A stretch of DNA of 7,947 nt, from assembly GCA_031264875.1 (NCBI GenBank), contig JAISDK010000017.1, forward strand, positions 1 through 7,947, read 5' to 3'. The notes beneath the pieces are model-generated. The model was not told the origin of the DNA. It ran no database searches and was given only the letters and a program-made list of their open reading frames with translations. This DNA comes from Prevotellaceae bacterium (GTDB lineage Bacteria > Bacteroidota > Bacteroidia > Bacteroidales > UBA932). Below are positions 1-4,853 of the stretch, piece by piece; position 1 is the stretch's first letter, and each line of letters opens with the position of its first letter. The position numbers were made by a program, and so were the translations under genes.

Positions 1-102
1 GTCTCGCTGACCATCCTGCTGGTCAGCGGAATCATCGCCGGCTCGTTCCCGGCTGCAAGAGCATTGAAAATAAAGGCTATCGACGCTATACGGGAAGAAT
101 GA
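1..102 (+). CDS. C-terminal end of a MacB/FtsX-type ABC transporter permease (5' end outside window)
   Basis: The reading frame is open from base 1 and stops at TGA 100-102, giving 33 residues. A hydrophobic stretch (VSLTILLVSGIIAG) is followed by SFPAARALKIKAIDAIREE. The last transmembrane helix, then a P-A-x-R-A-x-x-x-x-x-I-x-A-I/L-R-x-E tail, is the usual ending of FtsX/MacB-like permeases, where the tail lies in the cytoplasm. Such permeases work with an ATPase partner in efflux, lipoprotein or peptide export, or cell-division signalling; which of these applies cannot be read from the tail. The substrate-binding and periplasmic parts lie outside the window. A separate, broken permease of the same superfamily occurs at 4404-4739. 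Confidence 0.8.
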   Translation, partial: VSLTILLVSGIIAGSFPAARALKIKAIDAIREE

Positions 103-116
103 CTTTTTTAATTAAC

Positions 117-144
117 AATGAATAATGAATAATGAACAATGATG
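117..144. repeat. 7-nt tandem repeat, four units
   Basis: Four consecutive 7-nt units read AATGAAT, AATGAAT, AATGAAC and AATGATG. The last unit supplies both candidate ATG codons (139 and 142) of the following small ORF. AT-rich tandem spacers of this kind are frequent between genes in Bacteroidota; no function is evident. Confidence 0.75.
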
Positions 145-396
145 GGGTACGGAAAGAAATGGTCAATCAAATCATGCGAGCTTTGTGCATTGTCCGGAAA
201 CCTGTTATGGGAAAAAGGCGTTCTCGACTATGTCTATTTAAAACCATTATTCGTATTTGATTTAAAGGATATTTATGTTGATGTTTTTATCTGTTTATTC
301 CTCGTGTATGCGCTTAATAACAGGAAACAGCTTAAAAATATTAAATTGTTTGATAGAAAAGAGATAAAAGAAGTTATCGGATATTTTACAAAATAA
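139..396 (+). CDS. hypothetical small protein, 85 aa, unrecognised
   Basis: An 85-residue frame begins at ATG 139 (a second ATG directly follows at 142) and ends at TAA 394-396. I do not recognise the protein. It has a cysteine pair (KSCELCALSG, about residues 12-21). A hydrophobic central part (about residues 29-58, DVFICLFLVYAL at its end) could be one membrane segment or a buried core. The C-terminus is basic and lysine-rich and ends GYFTK. No Shine-Dalgarno site or TAnnTTTG promoter was seen in front, and the start lies inside a tandem repeat, so the true start may be elsewhere or the ORF may be a relic of a longer gene. Base composition is more AT-rich than pgi or queE. It could be a degraded gene fragment or chance ORF. 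Confidence 0.3.
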   Translation: MMGYGKKWSIKSCELCALSGNLLWEKGVLDYVYLKPLFVFDLKDIYVDVFICLFLVYALNNRKQLKNIKLFDRKEIKEVIGYFTK

Positions 397-464
397 GGAT
401 GACGATGCTCACAGAAGAGCAAAACGTTCTTTGACATATTGTTTACACGTTACTCACGGAAGGT

Positions 465-668
465 TCATTCCCACGCGTTTCTTAGTTCGTCTAATTGCCG
501 CTCTATCTCCTCAATCGGTTGAGGGGACATGGCGCCTTTATACTTCTTTGCCCAGTTGACTTTCTTAGGAACATCCGGGGATACTTTGATCAATTTCAGA
601 CGCTCCATTCCCTCTAAAAGGATGAGGGCATTCTGATCAATAATTTCTATAGTTAAACTGCGATTCAT
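465..668 (-). CDS. small antitoxin-like protein, 67 aa, toxin partner missing
   Basis: The minus-strand gene starts at ATG 668-666 and stops at TGA 467-465. The layout is a short beta-like start (MNRSLTIEIIDQNALILL), a helical EGMERLKLIKV segment, a lysine-rich middle (VNWAKKYKGAMSP, about residues 38-50) and an acidic helical tail ending RQLDELRNAWE. This resembles a family of 65-80 aa Bacteroidota and cyanobacterial proteins of the form xLTIEIIxxxALxLLxxLExLxLI...KYxGxLS...REEWE. In those families the protein is usually followed by an overlapping PIN-domain toxin. Here an ATGA overlap is present at the stop, but the downstream frame ends after four codons (M-N-L-P-stop), so no toxin follows. 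A TAnnTTTG-type box lies 27 bases upstream. The antitoxin assignment rests on recalled family resemblance and is moderate; the existence of a gene is more secure. Confidence 0.6.
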   Translation of the reverse strand: MNRSLTIEIIDQNALILLEGMERLKLIKVSPDVPKKVNWAKKYKGAMSPQPIEEIERQLDELRNAWE

Positions 669-694
669 TTCTTTACAAATTATAATTACCGCGG

Positions 695-702
695 CAAAGA
701 TA
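695..702 (-). promoter_or_regulatory. candidate TAnnTTTG (-7) box for the antitoxin-like gene
   Basis: Read on the minus strand the bases are TATCTTTG, matching the Bacteroidota -7 consensus TAnnTTTG. It lies 26 bases before the ATG at 668, a normal leader length. The -33 TTTG partner is poor (GGTT at the expected distance), so this is a candidate only. Confidence 0.45.
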
Positions 703-717
703 AGGGTTATTTATTAT

Positions 718-895
718 ATAAACCGAATTTTATTTGACATAGGAATTGTTGTGAAATAAATTGACTGTTTTCTTAATGTCTGTGATAAAATATTGCCGTC
801 AGCTTTAGCTGACGGAACTTTTTGCACATCCTGCATTTTCTTGTCCGTCAGCTAAAGCTGACGGCAATACTAAAACTGACTACAATACAATCGCT
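718..895 (+). repeat. palindromic repeat element, copy 1 (inverted relative to copy 2 at 4214-4388)
   Basis: This 178-base unit reappears in reverse complement at 4214-4388. The outer arm (743-794) differs from its partner at about four positions over 53 bases. The core (791-869) is a pair of 20-nt palindromes. The inner edge ends in CAATACAATCGCT (883-895), found exactly in the other copy. Copy 1 carries an extra segment of about 18 bases between the core and that edge, where CAATAC occurs twice (865-870, 883-888). Outer homology fades near ATAAAC (718-723). It resembles a REP/BIME- or MITE-like non-coding repeat. No transposase or RAYT gene is visible in the window, so mobility is not shown. 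Confidence 0.8.
791..869. repeat. nested hairpin/cruciform core of repeat copy 1
   Basis: Two 25-nt arms (791-815 and 845-869) are exact reverse complements separated by a 29-nt spacer. Each arm itself contains a self-complementary 20-mer, CCGTCAGCTTTAGCTGACGG (796-815) and its complement version CCGTCAGCTAAAGCTGACGG (845-864), with 9-bp stems and a 2-nt loop. The region can therefore fold either as two short hairpins or as one long stem. It has no run of T after the stem, so it is not a clear intrinsic terminator, though it could stop or stabilise transcripts in either direction. Confidence 0.85.
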
Positions 896-1011
896 CATTA
901 TTGTTGTTTGTCATTTTGAAACATGATAAGCGGTTCAGTCAGTGGTCAGATTTTAACTATGGTCACAGGCATCCGCTCCATGCGTAACATAAGGGATTAA
1001 AATATTTTGTG

Positions 1012-1019
1012 TATGTTTG
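1012..1019 (+). promoter_or_regulatory. candidate -7 element of the pgi-queE-araC operon promoter
   Basis: TATGTTTG matches the Bacteroidota -7 consensus TAnnTTTG exactly. It lies 27 bases before the ATG at 1047, leaving a leader of roughly 20-25 nt. No good TTTG was found at the expected -33 spacing. This position also argues against an alternative TTG start at 1017, which would fall inside the box. Confidence 0.55.
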
Positions 1020-1046
1020 CGGCTCAATAGTAAATTGATTTTTAAA

Positions 1047-2390
1047 ATGGATATTCGTATAAATGTAAATGGTATAGAACCATTTGTTGAAAAACAGACT
1101 GAAAAAAACCTTATCGAAAAAGCCGTATCGGCAAATAAATCGCTTTATGACAGAACAGGCCGTGGAAACGATTTCCTTGGCTGGGTAAGCCTGCCGCTGC
1201 TGGTCAGCGAATCCGATATTTCGGAAATAGAATCGGTGTCGGAAAATCTCAGAGACATATCCGACATAGTGATAGTGACGGGTATAGGCGGATCGTATCT
1301 TGGCGCAAAAGCCGTAGTGGAATCGCTAAGCTCCAGCTTCGACGCGTACATGGATACCGGCAATCCGAAAATTATTTTTGCCGGACAGCATCTCGACGAG
1401 GATTACATGTCGGAACTGCTTGACTTTATAGACAGCAAGCGGGTGTCATGTATCGTTGTCTCAAAATCGGGAACTACTACCGAACCGGCTGTGGCATTCA
1501 GGATTATCAAGCAGCATATCGAACAGAAATACGGACGGGAAGAAGCCCGGGAACGTATCGTTGCCGTTACCGACAGCTCGAAAGGAGCGCTGCGGCAGAT
1601 GTCGGAACAGGAAGGCTACCGGACATTTGTTATCCCCGATGATGTCGGCGGACGCTTTTCGGTGCTCACGCCCGTGGGGCTGCTGCCCATATCGGTTGCC
1701 GGAATAGACATCAGGATACTGCTCAAGGGAGCCACCGATATGGAAAAAGCCTCGCATGTCAGTGTTCCGGCAAGCGAAAACATCTGTATCCAGTATGCCG
1801 TTGCACGCAATATACTGTACGGCAGCGGCAAAAAAATCGAAATACTTGCCAGCTACAATCCCAGGCTGCACTCCCTTACCGAATGGTGGAAACAGCTTTT
1901 CGGCGAAAGCGAAGGAAAGGAAGGAAAGGGAATCTTTCCGGCAGGAGCGGATTTTACTTCCGATTTGCACTCGATGGGGCAATACATACAGGAAGGCGAA
2001 AGAATACTGTTTGAAACAGTGGTAAGCATCAGCCGACCTCACGAGGAACTTTCCGTTCCCGATGACGCCGAAAACCTTGATCAGTTGAATTTCCTGTCGG
2101 GAAAACGCATCAGCGAAGTGAACAGAATGGCCGAACTTGGCACTATGCTTGCACATATCGACGGAGGAGTGCCGAATATCCGCATCGAAATCCCCGAACT
2201 GAACGCCTACATCATCGGACAACTGATATACTTCTTTGAAAAATCGTGCGGCATCAGCGGATACATGCTCGGCGTAAATCCCTTCGACCAGCCCGGCGTC
2301 GAAGCATACAAGAAAAACATGTTTGCCCTGCTCGGAAAAGCCGGATACGAAAGCGAAGGCGAAAAACTGAAAGCACGTCTGCAAATGTAA
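1047..2390 (+). CDS. pgi: glucose-6-phosphate isomerase (phosphoglucose isomerase)
   Basis: Cytoplasmic enzyme interconverting glucose 6-phosphate and fructose 6-phosphate, the second step of glycolysis and also used in gluconeogenesis. The 447-aa product has the length of the short Bacillus/Bacteroidota class (about 450 aa), not the 550-aa proteobacterial class. Two SIS sugar-phosphate domains are visible. The first has GIGGSYLG (79-86) and the phosphate-binding SKSGTTTEP (139-147), then signature 1 in DDVGGRFSVLTP (198-209, Arg203). The second has the catalytic-base context FGESEGK (Glu287), the ring-opening His308 in DLHSMGQ, and signature 2 GYMLGVNPFDQPGVEAYKK with Lys422. All key residues are present. 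ATG 1047 is chosen because an upstream in-frame TTG at 1017 overlaps the promoter box and would add ten atypical residues. The stop overlaps the queE start by one base (TAATG), so the two are probably translationally coupled. Confidence 0.97.
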   Translation: MDIRINVNGIEPFVEKQTEKNLIEKAVSANKSLYDRTGRGNDFLGWVSLPLLVSESDISEIESVSENLRDISDIVIVTGIGGSYLGAKAVVESLSSSFDAYMDTGNPKIIFAGQHLDEDYMSELLDFIDSKRVSCIVVSKSGTTTEPAVAFRIIKQHIEQKYGREEARERIVAVTDSSKGALRQMSEQEGYRTFVIPDDVGGRFSVLTPVGLLPISVAGIDIRILLKGATDMEKASHVSVPASENICIQYAVARNILYGSGKKIEILASYNPRLHSLTEWWKQLFGESEGKEGKGIFPAGADFTSDLHSMGQYIQEGERILFETVVSISRPHEELSVPDDAENLDQLNFLSGKRISEVNRMAELGTMLAHIDGGVPNIRIEIPELNAYIIGQLIYFFEKSCGISGYMLGVNPFDQPGVEAYKKNMFALLGKAGYESEGEKLKARLQM

Positions 2391-3010
2391 TGAATGACAC
2401 GATACTGAACGATACTGTCAGCCTGCCCCTGGCAGAAAGCTTTTACAGTCTCCAGGGAGAAGGCTGTCACAACGGCAAGGCGGCATTTTTCATACGCCTT
2501 GCCGGATGCGACGTCTGCTGTAGCTTTTGCGACAGCAAGACGGCATGGAACGTGAAAAGATCGGTAAATACCCCCGTAACACAAATCGTTGACAAGGTCA
2601 TGAAAACAGCTGCCGACACCGTAATCGTCACCGGAGGAGAACCCTCAATGTACAATCTCCAGCCCCTCTGCCGCCTGCTGAAAGAAAACGGCAAGGCCTG
2701 CTTCATTGAAACGGCGGGCAACCACCCTCTTACAGGAGAATGGGACTGGATTTGCCTGTCGCCGAAACTCAACAGTCCGCCTCTTGTCGAAAACCTCCGT
2801 CAGGCCAGCGAACTGAAAGTAGTGATCCAGCATCCCGCCGATTTCGAGTGGGCCGAAGAAAATGCCGCCATGACATCCGGCTGCCTGCTTTTCCTTCAGC
2901 CGGAATGGAGCGTCCACGAAACAGTTATCCCTTATATAATTGATTATATCAAACAGCATACGCACTGGATTTTATCACTGCAAATGCACAAGTATGCAGG
3001 AATAGAATAA
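2390..3010 (+). CDS. queE: 7-carboxy-7-deazaguanine synthase, radical SAM enzyme
   Basis: QueE converts 6-carboxy-5,6,7,8-tetrahydropterin to 7-carboxy-7-deazaguanine, the ring contraction in the pathway to preQ0 and tRNA queuosine. The 206-aa protein shows the substrate-site motif FYSLQGEG (18-25) and the radical SAM cluster motif CX3CX2C at Cys40, Cys44 and Cys47 (CDVCCSFC). The SAM-binding motif TGGEP is at 81-85, SPK at 124-126, and Bacteroidota-type endings LFLQPEWS (167-174) and LSLQMHKYAGI (195-205). An additional cysteine (Cys43) sits beside the cluster; the more usual residue there is glycine in relatives I recall. ATG 2390 is chosen: the frame is open further upstream to 2246, but that part lies within pgi and reads as a basic non-QueE sequence. 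It is the middle gene of the operon; the other queuosine genes are not in the window. Confidence 0.95.
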   Translation: MNDTILNDTVSLPLAESFYSLQGEGCHNGKAAFFIRLAGCDVCCSFCDSKTAWNVKRSVNTPVTQIVDKVMKTAADTVIVTGGEPSMYNLQPLCRLLKENGKACFIETAGNHPLTGEWDWICLSPKLNSPPLVENLRQASELKVVIQHPADFEWAEENAAMTSGCLLFLQPEWSVHETVIPYIIDYIKQHTHWILSLQMHKYAGIE

Positions 3011-3014
3011 CGAA

Positions 3015-3887
3015 ATGCAGATGAAACCCCGCATCTTACCATTCGACTGGCACGCCAAACTGGAAAACCGGGAATCCTGCTCCATAGGCGATGACTTTAT
3101 ATTGCTCGACAATCCCGATATTCCCGCCGTCTTGAATTATCCCTTCAAGCTGGATGTTTTTATTGCCGCCATCTGTATCAAGGGAACGGTGAATGGAAGC
3201 ATTAACATGCAATCCTATACGCTGCGGGGACCAAACCTTGTCGTTTGCTTTCCGGATCAGATTGTAATGAATGCCCCGTTCAGCGACGACTTCTCGGGAC
3301 TTTTTATCATTATGTCCAAACAGTTCACAAACGACTTGAAAGTGAATATAAAGGAAGCTCTGTCGCTAAACTTTTCCTTCCGTCAAAAACCGTGGATACC
3401 GCTGGACGAGCAGGCATTGTCTATCATAAAGCAGTATTTTTATATTATGAAGCAACTGATAAGGATAACCGAAAATCCATACCGCATGGAAGTGGTCAAG
3501 CACATGACAATCTCGTTTTTCTACGGCATGGGCTACTATTTCCACCCCTTCACAGGCAGGGAAGAAAAATCAAGACGAACTGTGCTTGTGGAAGAATTTC
3601 TTGACCTGGTGCAGCTCCATTACAGGGAACAGCGGGAACTGGCTTTCTATGCCGGCAAACTTTGTCTTACCCCCAGACATCTCTCGAAAGTGATTAAGGA
3701 AACCAGCGGTACAACGGCTAACGACTGGATTGACAGACATGTGATTCTGGAAGCCAAAGCCCTCCTGAAATCAACCGGCATGACGGTGCAGCAAATCAGC
3801 GAGGAACTGAATTTCCCCTCCCAGTCTTTTTTCGGTAAATATTTTAAACGATGCACGGGAATATCGCCCAGCGAATATAAAAAGTAA
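3015..3887 (+). CDS. AraC-family transcriptional regulator
   Basis: A 290-aa one-component regulator. The N-terminal part (about 1-180) is a predicted cupin-like AraC sensing domain typical of Bacteroidota members of the family, with CIKGTVNGSINMQSYTLRGPN (54-74) matching the beta-strand register. A short linker (181-190) leads to the C-terminal double helix-turn-helix DNA-binding domain. The first HTH is ELAFYAGKLCLTPRHLSKVIKE (208-229). The second is TVQQISEELNFPSQSFFGKYFKR (257-279), followed by the family signature CTGISPSEYKK. It begins four bases after the queE stop, so it is probably the last gene of the pgi-queE operon. The ligand and target genes are not known; self-regulation or control of the operon is only inference. 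A second ATG at 3021 is also possible. Confidence 0.93.
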   Translation: MQMKPRILPFDWHAKLENRESCSIGDDFILLDNPDIPAVLNYPFKLDVFIAAICIKGTVNGSINMQSYTLRGPNLVVCFPDQIVMNAPFSDDFSGLFIIMSKQFTNDLKVNIKEALSLNFSFRQKPWIPLDEQALSIIKQYFYIMKQLIRITENPYRMEVVKHMTISFFYGMGYYFHPFTGREEKSRRTVLVEEFLDLVQLHYREQRELAFYAGKLCLTPRHLSKVIKETSGTTANDWIDRHVILEAKALLKSTGMTVQQISEELNFPSQSFFGKYFKRCTGISPSEYKK

Positions 3888-3946
3888 TCAAAAAATTCGA
3901 TACTCATTCTCCTGCAGCAAGGATCTCCCTCGCAAGGCAAATATCC

Positions 3947-4155
3947 AGACCAATGTCATCAAGTTAAGGATTGGAAGCCCCACATGGCACAACTCGATAA
4001 GTACCTCTCCCAAGCCTTGAAAGAGTGTAAACCGGTTATTTCATGCCATTTCAGGGCTATTGCCTATAAGTCTTAAGGACTTTAATGTCTTTAAGGACTT
4101 TAAAGTCCTTAAGACTTATAGGCAATAGCATGGCTTAACTTGACGACATTGGTCT
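3947..4155. repeat. nested imperfect inverted repeat, possible relic of a small mobile element
   Basis: The outer arms, 3947-3968 and 4134-4155 (22 nt, one mismatch), are reverse complements containing CAATGTC and TCAAGTTAAG. They flank a second, perfect inverted repeat at 4056-4129. On the right the inner and outer arms are separated by only 4 bases. On the left they are separated by 87 bases, as if a segment were inserted on one side or lost on the other. GCCAT also occurs beside both inner arms (4045-4049; its complement ATGGC at 4130-4134). The arrangement suggests a MITE-like or IS-end relic but no transposase is present, and the element family is not identified. Confidence 0.65.
4056..4129. 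repeat. perfect 30-nt inverted repeat with 14-nt loop
   Basis: Arms 4056-4085 and 4100-4129 are exact reverse complements starting GCTATTGCCTATAAG and ending in CTTATAGGCAATAGC. The stem contains TTAAGGACTTTAA at 4073-4085; the same 13-mer occurs again as a direct copy at 4091-4103 in the loop and its inverse at 4100-4112, so alternative pairings are possible. There is no T-run after the stem, which argues against a standard intrinsic terminator. As RNA it would be a very stable hairpin 169 bases after the regulator stop and could protect or end the operon transcript. Confidence 0.85.
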
Positions 4156-4213
4156 CCAGACTACACCGTGCGGTTTTAAGGTATGCGAAACAAACAAGAT
4201 ATAGATATTTTTA

Positions 4214-4388
4214 AGCGATTGTATTGCCGTCAGCTTTAGCTGACGGATAAGAAAATGCAGGACACAATCCCAAAGACAAGATGTACAAAAAGTTCCGTCA
4301 GCTAAAGCTGACGGCAATATTTGATCACAAGAAATTAAGAAAACAGCCAATTTATTTCACAACAATTCTCTAATAAAATTATGTTTAT
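4214..4388 (-). repeat. palindromic repeat element, copy 2 (reverse complement of 718-895)
   Basis: Read on the minus strand this unit aligns with copy 1 from the ATAAAC-like edge (4383-4388) through GAATTGTTGTGAAATAAATT (4349-4368), through the core palindromes to CAATACAATCGCT (4214-4226). Relative to copy 1 it has a longer core spacer (48 versus 29 nt) and lacks the extra bases near the inner edge. Together the two copies bracket the pgi-queE-araC operon as long inverted repeats about 3.3 kb apart. Confidence 0.8.
4222..4319. repeat. nested hairpin/cruciform core of repeat copy 2
   Basis: The two 25-nt arms at 4222-4246 and 4295-4319 are exact reverse complements and identical to the arms of copy 1. 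Each contains the 20-nt palindrome CCGTCAGCTTTAGCTGACGG or its complement version. The spacer is 48 nt. Aligned on the minus strand, it matches the copy 1 spacer except for an additional 19 nt (about TTGTCTTTGGGATTGTGTC). Arms are fully conserved while the spacer changes, which suggests that the arms are what is maintained. Confidence 0.85.
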
Positions 4389-4403
4389 TTAAAAATAAGT
4401 TAT

Positions 4404-4739
4404 GCTTTATCAGAGTCTTTAGCGAATATTTTTTGGGGAAAAGAGAACCCAATCGGTAAAACATTAAAACTTAATAATGACCAAATTTTCAAGGTTACAG
4501 GTGTTTATAAAGATATCCCCGCAAATTCGCATTTCCATTTCAAGCTCCTCATGTCTTACAATACACCTAACTGGCTAAGAAAACACCATGAAAATACTTG
4601 GGATATGTTTTTTACCAGAACCTATTTGTTGATCGATAAGAACTGTAGTATCCCCGAACTGGAGAAAAAAGGGACAAAATTGTTCAATGACCATAAACAG
4701 CACACAGGATTATCAATTTGTTCGATGGAAAGATTGTAG
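4404..4739 (+). pseudogene. fragment of a MacB/FtsX-type ABC permease (periplasmic domain), truncated at both ends
   Basis: An open frame without a start codon until 4551 encodes 111 residues before TAG 4737-4739. It reads ALSESLANIFWGKENPIGKT, then LKLNNDQIFKVTGVYKDIP, then ANSHFHFKLLMSY. The pattern T/S-E-S-x-A-x-x-x-F/Y-F/W-G-x-E-N-P-I-G-K-x-L, then F-x-V-T-G-V-x-K-D-I/L-P-x-N-S-H-x-x-F, is the hallmark of the MacB-like periplasmic domain in Bacteroidota ABC permeases. The N-terminal helix and everything after about TKLFNDHKQHTG are absent; the last dozen residues no longer look like a permease, and no frame continues it before der. The similarity starts about 15 bases after repeat copy 2. 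The ATG at 4551 lies in the middle of the domain, so it is not a plausible true start. It is best read as a gene remnant. Confidence 0.8.
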
Positions 4740-4799
4740 AAATACCTGTCCAAATCTAAATGAATTAATTTCCCATTCACATATAGAAATTTAAATCCA

Positions 4800-4829
4800 T
4801 TTGATTTGAAAAAATTTCACATACCTTTG
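4800..4829 (+). promoter_or_regulatory. der promoter, Bacteroidota type (-33 TTTG / -7 TAnnTTTG)
   Basis: TTTG at 4800-4803 is followed after 18 bases by TACCTTTG at 4822-4829. This is a full match to the -7 consensus TAnnTTTG with acceptable spacing. A second TTTG at 4805-4808 is too close (13 bases). Transcription would begin near 4834, leaving a 20-nt AT-rich leader without a Shine-Dalgarno sequence before ATG 4854. Confidence 0.75.
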
Positions 4830-4853
4830 CCCGCCAAAAAATTATATAAATAA

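Larger units (their letters stand above)
669..1046. other. gene-free region between antitoxin-like gene and pgi
   Basis: This 378-base stretch holds a TAnnTTTG box for the minus-strand antitoxin-like gene (695-702), the first copy of the palindromic repeat element (718-895), about 115 bases with no recognisable structure (896-1011), and the -7 element of the pgi promoter (1012-1019). No coding frame of credible length was seen on either strand. Confidence 0.7.
3888..4403. other. gene-free region rich in inverted repeats
   Basis: After the regulator come 516 bases without a credible gene. 3888-3946 shows nothing recognisable. 3947-4155 is a nested inverted repeat. 4156-4213 shows nothing recognisable. 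4214-4388 is copy 2 of the palindromic element, and the permease remnant begins directly after it. A 30-codon frame (ATG 3984 to TAA 4074-4076) exists inside the first inverted repeat but has no support. No transposase frame is left. Confidence 0.7.

Noticed and set aside
425..450. TTTGACATATTG-like promoter or array leader sequence downstream of the 85-aa ORF
   Set aside because: It resembles a -35-like motif, but no TAnnTTTG box, repeat array or plus-strand gene follows it before pgi.
791..869. Possible CRISPR repeats in the palindromic core
   Set aside because: Only two palindromes in opposite orientation, no regularly spaced direct repeats and unequal spacers between the two sites; no cas gene is present.
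1017..1046. TTG start that would lengthen Pgi by ten residues
   Set aside because: The TTG falls inside the TATGTTTG promoter box and the added residues have no counterpart in Pgi proteins; ATG 1047 fits better.
1461..2384. Open frame of 307 codons on the minus strand opposite pgi
   Set aside because: It lies wholly antisense to a complete, motif-perfect Pgi. Its protein is cysteine- and phenylalanine-rich without recognisable motifs and comes from the codon bias of pgi.
2246..2389. Upstream extension of queE within pgi
   Set aside because: The extra 48 residues are arginine-rich shadow coding of pgi. The QueE fold begins shortly before FYSLQGEG, and ATG 2390 gives the usual length and an operon-type overlap.
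3984..4076. 30-codon ORF inside the nested inverted repeat
   Set aside because: Very short, without a promoter or ribosome site, overlapping the inverted repeat arm, and not similar to any protein I recognise.
4056..4129. Intrinsic transcription terminator for the operon
   Set aside because: The stem is long and AT-rich at the loop side and no T-run follows it; it lies 169 bases past the last stop. It may affect transcript ends but does not fit the standard model.
4135..4350. 71-codon minus-strand frame across repeat copy 2
   Set aside because: It runs through the palindromic element and shows no protein family features.
1..4739. One permease gene split by insertion of the operon
   Set aside because: The sequence at 1-102 is the C-terminus and that at 4404-4739 is the periplasmic domain, so the order is wrong for a single plus-strand gene interrupted once. 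They are more likely two different permeases.
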